A stretch of DNA of 64,000 bases from Lachnospiraceae bacterium (GTDB lineage Bacteria; Bacillota; Clostridia; Lachnospirales; Lachnospiraceae): positions 1 through 64,000 of the forward strand of contig WRLH01000006.1 in assembly GCA_009777715.1 (NCBI GenBank), written 5' to 3'. The position numbers were made by a program, and so were the translations under genes. Below the pieces are notes generated by a model. The model did not search any database. It worked only from the letters and a program-made list of their open reading frames with translations, and was not told the origin of the DNA. Shown here piece after piece: positions 16,976 to 24,406 of this stretch (the stretch's first letter is position 1; each line of letters opens with the position of its first letter).

Positions 16976-17588
16976 GTATGTCACCTGCTTCATTATTATT
17001 TTTTGGCGGAAGATGGATCGCGGCCTTACAGCTTGCCCCGCCGCTGATTATACTTTCGATAAACTCAACTTTTACATCTGTGCCAAGGGCATTCCCAAAC
17101 ATTTTCCCGTAAAACCCGACCGTGCAGCAATGGCAGAAAATATTTGAAATTTCTTTTTTTGCACGAGAAGCAAGGCCGCAATGGCAGCCTTTAATAAATA
17201 GTCCGCGATGATTGTGCTGGCCGTATTTTTCAAATGGGTGTTTTGTCAAAAAAAGAATGTTGCCCTCAAGCGATACCACATCTTCAATCAGGTTTCCGCG
17301 TTCCAGACGCTGGGCAAATTCAAAAAGAGTCTTGCTTTCATCATAGATTTCCTTAATAATAATTTCGAAATCAGAATGGCTGCAAGGGCAGTTTTTTGCC
17401 ATCACCGCCATAAGGAAGCCGCTGTCGTTAAGTTCGTCCATTCCTTCAATAAATCGGTGAAAGAAATTGCAAACCGAATCGTCATCATCCGTTAGTTTAT
17501 CTAAGTTGCCAAAAATGCGTTCCCGGGCATCTGCGCCATGTTTTGCCTCAATATCAGCGGCGATTTTCTTAAGTTGTTCTTTGTTCAT
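16968..17588 (-). CDS. Cys-rich hypothetical protein, probably metal-binding
   Basis: A 206-aa cytoplasmic protein. A conserved-looking Cys/His cluster is present: NCPCSHSDF (~residue 83), then KGCHCGLASRAKK and NIFCHCCTVGFYGKMF. These suggest a metal or cluster site, resembling DUF6144-type proteins, but I do not recognise a function. The ATG at 17588 with GGAAAG five nt upstream is preferred to 17639. It is coupled by overlap to the downstream acetyltransferase. Confidence 0.65.
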   Translation of the reverse strand: MNKEQLKKIAADIEAKHGADARERIFGNLDKLTDDDDSVCNFFHRFIEGMDELNDSGFLMAVMAKNCPCSHSDFEIIIKEIYDESKTLFEFAQRLERGNLIEDVVSLEGNILFLTKHPFEKYGQHNHRGLFIKGCHCGLASRAKKEISNIFCHCCTVGFYGKMFGNALGTDVKVEFIESIISGGASCKAAIHLPPKNNNEAGDIHE

Positions 17589-17650
17589 TATGCTTTCCAA
17601 TCTACATTTTTTATTGTCCATCAATTGGAATATTAGCAATAATTTTTTAC

Positions 17651-18556
17651 TTATGTGGAACTTTTTTTATCATCTTTTTCAAAGATGGGAGAAAACCATT
17701 CCATTTTACAGTATTTACCATCATAATCAGCTGTTGATATTCTTTCAAAATATATTCCGTCTTGAAATAGCGCATATTTCGTATCGCTTGCCTCGAATGC
17801 TTTGATTGCGTCATACATACTGTTGGCGATATCCTTATTTATATCCAAATAATGATGTTCGCCCACATAATGAAACCGCACATAAAGCCCGGCTTTGATT
17901 GTGTTTTGCTCATATCCGGCAGGTATCTTTGATAAATCCTTGACCCGAACAGACGGATAATAATGTGTATATCCGTGAAAATCGGCAGGTATTTTCGTCA
18001 GCCCAATAAATGTGTTTAAATCTTTGCGGTTGGGAATTTTATTTCGTTCCTCAAGCCAAAAATTCCGCGCTGCTTTTGCCGGAGGTTCAGCTCCATCACT
18101 TCTATAGATAGTATAATGCTTGCCAACGCAGTAAATTTTTTTGCCAAGATAGACAATTTCCGGCCCGAAAAGGGCGCCATTTTCCATTTCATTAGATGGC
18201 AAAAGCTGTAGCGGAGCTTTGACTGTGACATCTTTCCCGGATTTGCGAAATTCTCCCGGGGTCAAGCCAAATTCGTTTATGAAAGCCCTTGTGTAAGATT
18301 GCGCGTGGTTAAATCCGTGATTGACGGCAATGTCAATGACACTTGTGTCAGTTCTTGACAGCTCTTCAAGGCTTAATGCCAATCGGCGCGAACGTATATA
18401 GCTTGCAAGTGTCAGCCCAAAAGAAGCCTTGAATAAACGCCGTAAATGAACGGTTGAGATATAAAGCGAAGCTGCCAGATCCTCGGCCGTCGGATTTTCA
18501 TGTAACGTCACTTCAATTGTGGTGAGCAGATTTTCTAAGATTTTATATAGTTTCAT
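17651..18556 (-). CDS. AraC-family regulator with GyrI-like effector domain
   Basis: A 301-aa transcription factor. Residues ~1-105 hold a two-HTH AraC domain (LAASLYISTVHLRRLFKASFG, then AVNHGFNHAQSYTRAFINEFGLTPGEFRKS). Residues ~125-295 form a GyrI-like/SOUL-type small-molecule binding domain (integron_cassette/AraC effector type), as in multidrug-responsive activators. No ribosome binding site is visible, so it may be weakly translated or leaderless. A 14-bp palindrome lies 11 bp before the start. The Cys-rich gene lies 62 bp downstream of its stop on the same strand, but reads away, so no operon is certain. Confidence 0.88.
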   Translation of the reverse strand: MKLYKILENLLTTIEVTLHENPTAEDLAASLYISTVHLRRLFKASFGLTLASYIRSRRLALSLEELSRTDTSVIDIAVNHGFNHAQSYTRAFINEFGLTPGEFRKSGKDVTVKAPLQLLPSNEMENGALFGPEIVYLGKKIYCVGKHYTIYRSDGAEPPAKAARNFWLEERNKIPNRKDLNTFIGLTKIPADFHGYTHYYPSVRVKDLSKIPAGYEQNTIKAGLYVRFHYVGEHHYLDINKDIANSMYDAIKAFEASDTKYALFQDGIYFERISTADYDGKYCKMEWFSPIFEKDDKKSST

Positions 18557-18566
18557 AATGTAATAA

Positions 18567-18580
18567 TGTAATTAATTACA
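18567..18580. promoter_or_regulatory. Candidate operator of the AraC-type gene
   Basis: Perfect 14-bp palindrome TGTAATTAATTACA just upstream of the start codon, followed by ACATTATTACATT repeats. The position suits autoregulation. The DNA is AT-rich, so confidence is modest. Confidence 0.4.
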
Positions 18581-18624
18581 GACCCTTTTTTATTGCGTTT
18601 CTTCTTTTATTATTTTTATTTGAT

Positions 18625-18840
18625 TTATAACAAGCAAAGCACACCTATTTCATGGATCTTGGGAATCATGATATCGTTTGCACACAAATAAGCTTTAAGT
18701 GATTTTTCAGCACATTGCTGACTGAGATAGCAAATAATTTCAAGTTGCTTTTGATGTGGCCGCTCAAAGAGATATTGTGCTGCATCCAGATCGCAACTTG
18801 CAATTTCCAACCATTCATCAACCAGTGTCTTATCGTTCAT
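18625..18840 (-). pseudogene. HEPN-domain protein, C-terminally truncated
   Basis: The HEPN toxin family partners nucleotidyltransferases (HepT/MntA-type). The 71 aa from the ATG at 18840 contain the N-terminal HEPN helices (EWLEIASCDLDAAQYLFE, then ICYLSQQCAEKSLKAYL), but translation stops after KIHEIGVLCLL. Family members run to ~120-135 aa and carry the catalytic R-x4-6-H motif in the missing part. Downstream DNA is AT-rich and shows no continuation in other frames. It overlaps the nucleotidyltransferase gene by 11 bp, as intact pairs do. Most likely an inactivated toxin. Confidence 0.65.
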
Positions 18841-19162
18841 ATAATACCAGCCCATCATTTGCAATCTTGCGTTCTAGTGTATTATACTGTTTTCTTTTAT
18901 CAAACCGATGTTTATAATCCGCTATTATGTCTACAGGAATTTTGCGCTCAATTAATGCCATAGCACTCCGTGCCTGTTTCATTGCATCTATTGGTCTAAT
19001 CCCATCATCAGGAATTACCAAAAACAAGTCAAAATCGCTATCTCCATTTTGAGTACCATAAGCATGAGACCCGAAAAGATATATTATTTCAGTAACAACT
19101 GCTTTTTTGACTGCTTCTAAAACATTGATAATTTCTTGATTTAGCAACATTATTTTCTCCAT
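18830..19162 (-). CDS. MNT-type nucleotidyltransferase (antitoxin of a HEPN/MNT pair)
   Basis: A 110-aa minimal nucleotidyltransferase. The signature GSHAYGTQNGDSDFDLFLV (residues ~31-49) supplies the G-S motif and the two metal-binding Asp residues; a further Asp sits in IPVDIIADY. In studied pairs such proteins neutralise the HEPN RNase by AMPylating it. It is the first gene of the pair and overlaps the truncated HEPN gene. If the toxin is dead, this gene is a remnant or acts on a toxin elsewhere. Confidence 0.82.
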   Translation of the reverse strand: MEKIMLLNQEIINVLEAVKKAVVTEIIYLFGSHAYGTQNGDSDFDLFLVIPDDGIRPIDAMKQARSAMALIERKIPVDIIADYKHRFDKRKQYNTLERKIANDGLVLYER

Positions 19163-19253
19163 TTCTTAAAATATATATATTCGAAGAAAGCAACAACGTT
19201 CGTTCGTTTTTTCCGCAGCTTTCAACGCTTAGTATATGCCAACATTGATTTTG

Positions 19254-19625
19254 TCACACGCATAAAAACCATGTATAGCCGTATTTGTCGGTAACATACG
19301 CGCCGCCGCCCGCGTCATCAGGTGGAGGGTGCGGCTTAAACCTTGATATTTCAGTCGCGCATTCGGATAACTTCGCAAACACGTTTTCAACCTCTGCCCT
19401 CGTTTTGAACAGCACAAGAATTTCGTATTTGCCGGGCAAAGGGCCGTCGGTGTCCGAACCGCTTATAGACCCTGTTTCGGTCAGGTTAACCGTCGCGTGC
19501 ATAACTTTGTTTTCGGGATTGTTGTCCCGCCGCGTCAGATGTACGACTTCCCCGCCGAAGCACTTTGCGTAAAAGTTAAAGGCTTCCTCGCAGTTTCCGT
19601 TAAAGCGTAAATATGGCATAATCAT
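19254..19625 (-). CDS. VOC-superfamily protein (PhnB/glyoxalase-like)
   Basis: A 123-aa protein of the vicinal-oxygen-chelate fold. The start MIMPYLRFNGNCEEAFNFYAK and VHLTRRDNNPENKVMHATV resemble the PhnB-like group. The C-terminal GGGAYVTDKYGYTWFLCV is the family's closing motif, here WFL in place of the usual W. Substrate unknown; many members are poorly characterised. A ribosome binding site (GAAAGG) lies upstream. It stands alone on the minus strand. Confidence 0.8.
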   Translation of the reverse strand: MIMPYLRFNGNCEEAFNFYAKCFGGEVVHLTRRDNNPENKVMHATVNLTETGSISGSDTDGPLPGKYEILVLFKTRAEVENVFAKLSECATEISRFKPHPPPDDAGGGAYVTDKYGYTWFLCV

Positions 19626-19852
19626 AGTTTTGCTTTCCTTTCAGAGTTCCGTCAGCCTGGATTATGATAGTGCTATTATAACCCATTCTATTTATTTTGT
19701 ATACCGCAAATGTAGACACTGCTATTTTCTTCTGGTACTATTAGTTAATACATAATTAAATTTATGGAGACACAAAAACCTAAATCTATGATCCGGGATG
19801 GGATTATGGGCTACGCTCAAAGCCTCCAGACTTTGAAAGGAGATCAGTAAAT

Positions 19853-20875
19853 ATGACCAGCAGGGAAATAATTACGCGGCGGCTCAATCATGAAGGGACG
19901 GATATAACGCCTTACAACGTGTTTTTCGAAGATGAGCTATATAAAAAACTGACCGAGCATTTTAAAGACGAGGACTGGGAAGCCAAAAACTTAAGAAAGT
20001 TCGTTGCCTCTTATCTGCACGTGGACACGGTCCAGATGAAACAAGTCGATGAGCGATACTCAAAAGATGCTTACGGCGCATTGTGGCGTATGGACCGCAA
20101 ACCTTGGCATCTTGAAACTCCATCACTGCCCGAACCCGCCTTTGATGGCTATGAGTTCCCCTCTGCCGATGTCTTCGTTAAGCCTGTGCTTAAGAACAAA
20201 GCGGAAGCAATTGCAAAATATGAAGCTGATACGGAACACTACCGGATTATTGACATGGGCTGGGGCATATTTGAACATACATGGCGGCTCAGGGGTTTTG
20301 AGAATGCCTTGACTGATATGCTTACCGATGAAGATTTTTACAAAGAAATGACGCAAAATCTTACAAACAATTATCTCGCCATGCTTAAAGCCTGTGAAGA
20401 TGTGCCAGCGGACGCATTTTTATTCGGTGACGACTGGGGCGACCAGCGCGGGGTCATCATGGGTGCAGAAACGTGGCGCAAATTCCTAAAGCCCTGCTGG
20501 GAAAGGATATACAGCGAAGTTCGCAGGCAAGGCAAGAAAAGCATACATCACTCCTGCGGGTGCATTGCCGATATCTACGGCGACTTAATCGAGATAGGGC
20601 TTGACTGCCATGAAAGCGTGCAGCCGGAAACACGCGGGATGGCTCCCGAGGACTTAAAAGCAAAGTGGGGCAGTAAAATGTGCTTCTGGGGCTGTCTTGG
20701 CAGCCAGTCCGTGCTGGCACATGGCACACCCTTAGAAATAAAAGCAGAAATCAAGCGGCTAGCCAAGTTATTCCAAAAAGACGGCGGTTATGTCCTTGCC
20801 CCAACCAAACCCTTAATGGACGAAATGCCAACCGAAAGTGCCGTCGCATTAATAGAAGCCCTTGGGGAAATTTAA
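19853..20875 (+). CDS. Uroporphyrinogen decarboxylase-family protein
   Basis: A 340-aa protein with the UroD/MtaA TIM-barrel fold. Segments ADAFLFGDDWGDQRGVIMGAE, KSIHHSCGCIADIYGDLIEIGLD and FWGCLGSQSVLAHGTP fit the group of UroD-like proteins in Clostridia, many of which act on corrinoid or methylated substrates; the N-terminus lacks the heme-pathway signature. True uroporphyrinogen decarboxylation is therefore unlikely. AAAGGAG lies 10 nt before the ATG. No corrinoid protein gene is adjacent, so the substrate is open. Confidence 0.8.
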   Translation: MTSREIITRRLNHEGTDITPYNVFFEDELYKKLTEHFKDEDWEAKNLRKFVASYLHVDTVQMKQVDERYSKDAYGALWRMDRKPWHLETPSLPEPAFDGYEFPSADVFVKPVLKNKAEAIAKYEADTEHYRIIDMGWGIFEHTWRLRGFENALTDMLTDEDFYKEMTQNLTNNYLAMLKACEDVPADAFLFGDDWGDQRGVIMGAETWRKFLKPCWERIYSEVRRQGKKSIHHSCGCIADIYGDLIEIGLDCHESVQPETRGMAPEDLKAKWGSKMCFWGCLGSQSVLAHGTPLEIKAEIKRLAKLFQKDGGYVLAPTKPLMDEMPTESAVALIEALGEI

Positions 20876-20964
20876 TGTTAAACAATGCTTATCTTTGGAT
20901 TTGCAGATGAGCTTTTAAAGCATCTTGCAAAAGGCTCGAACTAATTATAAAACGCCAATCAAAA

Positions 20965-21036
20965 AGCGCGAGACGGGACTCGAACCCGCGGCCCCGACCT
21001 TGGCAAGGTCGTGCTCCACCACTGAGCCACTCGCGC
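20965..21036 (-). tRNA. tRNA-Gly (anticodon GCC)
   Basis: On the minus strand a 72-nt cloverleaf: acceptor GCGCGAG/CTCGCGC, D-arm GCTC/GAGC, anticodon stem CGACC/GGTCG with loop TTGCCAA (GCC), T-loop TTCGAGT, discriminator T. CCA is not encoded. The element's left end lies upstream of this gene, not in it. Confidence 0.94.
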
Positions 21037-21063
21037 TTTTTACTACTTCAAACAACAAATATA

Positions 21064-21092
21064 AATATACAGTACCATCCCTTTTTTGTCAA
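21064..21092 (-). promoter_or_regulatory. tRNA-Gly promoter, abutting the element
   Basis: Minus strand TTGACA (21087-21092), 17-bp spacer, TATATT (21064-21069), 27 bp before the tRNA. The first base of the -35 is also the first base of the element's direct repeat. Confidence 0.82.
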
Positions 21093-21122
21093 GCCCTATT
21101 TTTCAAATTTAGGCGAACTTAT
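21092..21122. repeat. Left 31-bp direct repeat (attL candidate)
   Basis: Starts AGCCCTATTTTTCAAATTTA and ends GGCGAACTTAT; identical to 62067-62097. Its outer arms (AGCCCTA and TAGGCG) are imperfectly inverted, as in recombinase core sites. Sequence identity ends at both borders. Confidence 0.85.
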
Positions 21123-21154
21123 CAAAGAGTTGTGATATTTTCATACTATAAACG

Positions 21155-21169
21155 TTTTGATTTTTTCCA
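21155..21169. repeat. Left arm of an inverted repeat near the element ends
   Basis: TTTTGATTTTTTCCA, the exact reverse complement of 62043-62057. Two AAACGTTT palindromes flank it (21150-21157 and 21173-21180). AT-rich, so chance identity is possible. Confidence 0.45.
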
Positions 21170-21201
21170 AACAAACGTTTGCCCTTTGAAAAACACAACG
21201 C

Positions 21202-21520
21202 ACTTTACTCTTAACCCAGTAAAGTTTTCCCTACGTAAATGTGGCTGTCTACCTCCCCACATCTAATGTCATCAACGGTGTCACACCAATGAACTGATTA
21301 AGCGGAGCAACAAGCAGGAACGCGGCGATGATAGTATCTATAATACTAACTAGCGATAATTCCGAGATAGCCAGAGCATAGCGAGGAACTATGTGGCGAT
21401 GATGCTTAATTGGGATAAACCTAGCCTATGACTAAACGGCTAAATTCGCAGTCTAAAAGAATATGGGAAACAAAACCCACAGGGTCTGTAATTCCTTGCA
21501 GACGGTGACGGCACCAGAAC
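21202..21520 (+). ncRNA. Candidate structured RNA in the left-end leader
   Basis: This stretch of about 320 nt between the left end and parA has no plausible ORF but many hairpins: ACTTTACT/AGTAAAGT (21202-21225), GCCA-gag-CATAG/CTATG-TGGC (21370-21397), and GTCTG/CAGAC (21484-21503). TAGCC (21422-21426) pairs with GGCTA (21438-21442), while GACT (21430-21433) pairs with AGTC (21450-21453); the two overlap as an H-type pseudoknot. I could not match it to a known riboswitch, group I or II intron or ribozyme. Alternatives are a single-strand replication origin or an oriT. Class unknown. Confidence 0.35.
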
Positions 21521-21587
21521 CTTTAGCCCAAACGGCATACATCAAATTAATTTCACACACAAAGCACTATGAAATCAAGAAAAACTT

Positions 21588-21614
21588 AACTTCTGCCAGA
21601 TTCTGTCAGAAGTT
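21588..21614. promoter_or_regulatory. parS-like site 1
   Basis: A 27-bp inverted repeat: AACTTCTGCCAGA, central T, TCTGTCAGAAGTT, with one mismatch between halves. It lies 17 bp upstream of parA, overlapping the likely promoter/leader, so it could serve both as centromere and operator. Confidence 0.7.
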
Positions 21615-21631
21615 TTAATGAGGTAAAAAAT

Positions 21632-22420
21632 ATGGCGAGAAAAATTGCAATCATGAACGAAAAAGGCGGCGTCGGCAAAACGGCAACCGCAACTACCATG
21701 GCCTATCTTTTGGCCAAGAAAAAATTTAAGACCCTGCTAATCGACTTCGATGGGCAGGCACATTCAACACTTATTAATGGGATGAACCCCAACAATGTGG
21801 AGACTTCCATGTCAACATTAATAAATAACCTCATAGAAGAAAAGCCATTGCCGGAATCCTTCATCTTAAAGAATGACAATGGCGTCCATTTCATTCCGGC
21901 AAACTCTGACTTGTTCACATTAGAAAGAAATCTGTGCAATGTAGATTTCCGCGAAAGCAAGCTTGCGGAGCTAGTTGCACATTTTGAGCATAAATATGAC
22001 TACGTAATCATCGACTGCATGCCACAGATGGGAACGCCCATGATCAATGCGCTGATGTGTGCCGATGAAATCATTATCCCCACACAGCCGCATCTTTTAT
22101 CAGTCCATGGGCTAAGGGCACTCATAAACCATATCGATTCCCTTAAGCGCATGAACCACCATTTGGAGATTGGCGGGATTCTGATTACGATTGACGATAA
22201 GAAAACGAAATTATCAGCACATGTAATTGAGGACATAAATAAAGTATTTGGGGAAAAAGTGAGGGTGTTTTCTTCAAAAATCCCGCGTTCAATAAAGGTC
22301 GCGGAAGCCTGCATCTTCCAAAAGACAATATGCGAATACTTGCCTGGCAACCGGGCGGCCAAAGCATATGAGGCATTCATTGATGAATACCTTGGAGCCT
22401 GCTGTGAAGGAGGCGAGTAA
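21632..22420 (+). CDS. parA: ParA-family partition ATPase
   Basis: A 262-aa ATPase that should bind DNA and segregate the excised element together with the ParB-like protein encoded next. The deviant Walker A KGGVGKT is at residues 11-17, Walker A' IDFDGQAHST at ~37-46, and Walker B VIIDCMPQMG at ~125-134. There is no N-terminal HTH, so it resembles small (Soj-like) ParA proteins, and operator binding would need a partner. GAGG lies 8 nt before the ATG. The stop is one base before the parB start, indicating coupling. Confidence 0.93.
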   Translation: MARKIAIMNEKGGVGKTATATTMAYLLAKKKFKTLLIDFDGQAHSTLINGMNPNNVETSMSTLINNLIEEKPLPESFILKNDNGVHFIPANSDLFTLERNLCNVDFRESKLAELVAHFEHKYDYVIIDCMPQMGTPMINALMCADEIIIPTQPHLLSVHGLRALINHIDSLKRMNHHLEIGGILITIDDKKTKLSAHVIEDINKVFGEKVRVFSSKIPRSIKVAEACIFQKTICEYLPGNRAAKAYEAFIDEYLGACCEGGE

Positions 22421-22421
22421 T

Positions 22422-23465
22422 ATGGGTAAAAAACTAAATCTGCCCGAAATCAATGCGATTTTAGAAGAACCAAACCGCGACATACTGACCGACATCATGT
22501 CCCGGCCGGATGCCATGGCAGCTGCTGGCGGCGGGCCAGCTGATTTTGATCCCTCATTTGACCTTAGCCTGCTCACCCCTTATCCCGACCATAAGTTTCA
22601 GATCTGGACTGGCGAGCGGTTTAAAGGCATGGTTGAAAGCATAAAGGAGTGGGGCATTCATCACCCGCTCATTGCATGGGACAAAGGCGGAGGAAGCTAC
22701 ATAATTCTTTCTGGCCATAACAGGCAGCTGGCTTCGCTTGAAGCCGGAAAGGCCAAGGGGCCAGTCATCTTCAAGAGGGGCCTTACGGAAGAAGAAGCTG
22801 ACATAATTGTGACGGAGACTAATCTCCTACAACGATCTTTTGCGGATTTGCGGCATAGCGAGCGGGCATATTGCCTAAAGCAGCACTATGAAGCCATGAA
22901 AAGACAAGGAAAAAGGACGGACTTAATAAATGAGATAAACGTACTTTTCACAGGCGCAAATCCGCATGAAATAAGCGATGAGGAAACTTCTGACAGAATC
23001 TGTCAGAAGTTAGAGAACAGGGACAGGCTTGCTTTAGAGTTTGGGCTTTCGAAAACCAATATTGCCATGTACATAAGGATTGCGGAACTGAATAAATTCC
23101 TATTGGGCTTGCTTGATGACGGCGCCCTCCCATTCACTTCTGCATATAACCTTGCCTTCATCGGCAAGGCCAAGCAGAATGAGATTTCGGAAATGCTAAG
23201 GCTCAATCCCGGTTACAAAGTCCGGATTGAAATGAGCTCCAAATTGCGGAGTGAATATGAAAGCGGCAGATTAAGCTCCCAGAAAATAACGGACATCCTG
23301 GACGGCAAAAAGAAATCCGCAAGGGCAAAGCCCGTAAACGGCATCCGGCTAAAACCAGTAATCATAAATAAGTGGTTTACCAAGGGCGAAAGTTATAAAG
23401 AAATCGAATCTGTAATTGAAAAAGCCCTTGAGAAGTATTTTGAAGCGGGCGGAGGGACATTATGA
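22422..23465 (+). CDS. ParB/Spo0J-family partition protein
   Basis: A 347-aa DNA-binding protein. The N-terminal nuclease-like/CTPase ParB domain has SGHNRQLAS (GHNR at ~98-101) and TETNLLQRSFADLRHSERA, where studied ParB proteins bind CTP. The central HTH (LEFGLSKTNIAMYIRIAEL, residues ~200-220) would read the palindromic sites, and the C-terminal ~100 residues may dimerise. I use the ATG at 22422 with AAGGAGG eight nt upstream. One parS-like palindrome lies inside this gene, encoding residues ~188-197. The stop overlaps the next start (ATGA). Confidence 0.88.
   Translation: MGKKLNLPEINAILEEPNRDILTDIMSRPDAMAAAGGGPADFDPSFDLSLLTPYPDHKFQIWTGERFKGMVESIKEWGIHHPLIAWDKGGGSYIILSGHNRQLASLEAGKAKGPVIFKRGLTEEEADIIVTETNLLQRSFADLRHSERAYCLKQHYEAMKRQGKRTDLINEINVLFTGANPHEISDEETSDRICQKLENRDRLALEFGLSKTNIAMYIRIAELNKFLLGLLDDGALPFTSAYNLAFIGKAKQNEISEMLRLNPGYKVRIEMSSKLRSEYESGRLSSQKITDILDGKKKSARAKPVNGIRLKPVIINKWFTKGESYKEIESVIEKALEKYFEAGGGTL
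22985..23011. promoter_or_regulatory. parS-like site 2 (inside the ParB gene)
   Basis: Perfect 13-bp half-sites AACTTCTGACAGA and TCTGTCAGAAGTT around a central A. It is the best-conserved of the three copies. Confidence 0.72.
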
Positions 23466-23884
23466 ATGCCATGAGGGAAAAAAATGACAGCACAGACTTC
23501 TGGTTTCCCCTTATTTTTGGGATGCTGATCGGCATAAGCGTTTTAATCTCGTTAACAAGCTTAAGATCTGGCGGGGCAAACACGCGTCCTGAAACAGGTG
23601 CCACGGCACAAGCACTTATAGCGGCGGGAATGGATGCCCCGGAACGGCCTCCCAGGCACGAGGAGAGTTTTCCAAACAGCCTGCCCAAAGAAGCTTTCAC
23701 CATAATGCGGGGCTTTGCCGGGACGTTCATGGGCTTAACTGTTTTCTTCACATTGCTGCTTATTTTCAATGGGCGGCTTTTACTAATTAATGTGCCTAAA
23801 CGAGTAATGTGGGGCTGTGCCGCGGCGGCCATGTTTTTAACTGTTGTCTTAATATTGCTGTCCATTAATGATAAACCGCTTTAG
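23462..23884 (+). CDS. Hypothetical membrane protein next to parAB
   Basis: A 140-aa protein with one TM segment near the N-terminus (FWFPLIFGMLIGISVLI, residues ~12-32), a Pro/Arg-containing loop, and two hydrophobic segments at ~77-100 and ~105-135. No domain is recognised. Its ATG overlaps the ParB stop (ATGA), so it is translationally coupled and probably belongs to the same operon. A membrane tether for partition or conjugation is conceivable but not shown. Confidence 0.6.
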   Translation: MNAMREKNDSTDFWFPLIFGMLIGISVLISLTSLRSGGANTRPETGATAQALIAAGMDAPERPPRHEESFPNSLPKEAFTIMRGFAGTFMGLTVFFTLLLIFNGRLLLINVPKRVMWGCAAAAMFLTVVLILLSINDKPL

Positions 23885-24021
23885 CGGGACGCAAACCTAA
23901 AAAACAGGCTTTTGGGCATCAAACAAGAGCTTAGCAGATGAAATAAACACACAAACGACTGGGCTAGATTGCTCAATAATAAAACTGAAAGCGCAGAACC
24001 GACATAGAAAGGAATTGTTTC

Positions 24022-24375
24022 ATGGCCAAGACTGCCGGGAAAAGAGACAAGCCCCAGGGCAATAAATCCGGATGCTTCATAGACACTGATGCATTATTTG
24101 CCAAAAACCCTGCCGGGTGCGGCGAGGCAAAAACCAATGCCATAACCGGGTTCATGTGCGGCAGGGCCAAATGCAGGGGCATAATTGTTTTTAATGTCGC
24201 CAGCATTCCGTCTGCCAAGAAGCTGGCAATTGGCGGGGGCTGGACGTTCAAGGGGAAGAACTGCTACTGCCCGGGGTGTACGGCAACAAATGAACGCAGG
24301 AACAAGCTCAGGAATGAACCTGCTTCCCGCCCCGAAGATGGGGGGAAGCCCATCAGGAGCATATTTAAGATTTAA
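24022..24375 (+). CDS. Cys-rich hypothetical protein
   Basis: A 117-aa basic protein with Cys pairs GFMCGRAKCRGIIVF and CYCPGCTATNERRNK, suggesting one zinc-ribbon-like unit. AAAGGAATTG precedes the ATG. No family recognised. It lies 138 bp downstream of the membrane protein gene and 31 bp before the primase-like gene. It may be a DNA-binding accessory factor; this is inferred from composition and context. Confidence 0.55.
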   Translation: MAKTAGKRDKPQGNKSGCFIDTDALFAKNPAGCGEAKTNAITGFMCGRAKCRGIIVFNVASIPSAKKLAIGGGWTFKGKNCYCPGCTATNERRNKLRNEPASRPEDGGKPIRSIFKI

Positions 24376-24406
24376 GGAAGCCAGATTGAATAATGGAGGC
24401 CAGATC

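Noticed and set aside
20965-21036. attL inside the tRNA-Gly 3' end
   Set aside because: The repeat starts 55 bp upstream of the tRNA 5' end and has no tRNA sequence.
20965-21036. T-box or riboswitch near the tRNA genes
   Set aside because: The structures are fully explained by tRNA cloverleaves and promoters.
21092-21122. dif site used by XerCD
   Set aside because: The core does not match the Bacillota dif consensus; only loosely inverted arms are shared.
21202-21520. Group I or group II intron at the left end
   Set aside because: No group II domain V hairpin, no intron-encoded protein and no clear group I P7 guanosine-binding core could be identified.
24185-24406. 74-codon N-terminal extension of the primase-like gene
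   Set aside because: It overlaps the preceding gene in another frame, is Arg/Ala-rich, and a strong ribosome binding site precedes 24407.
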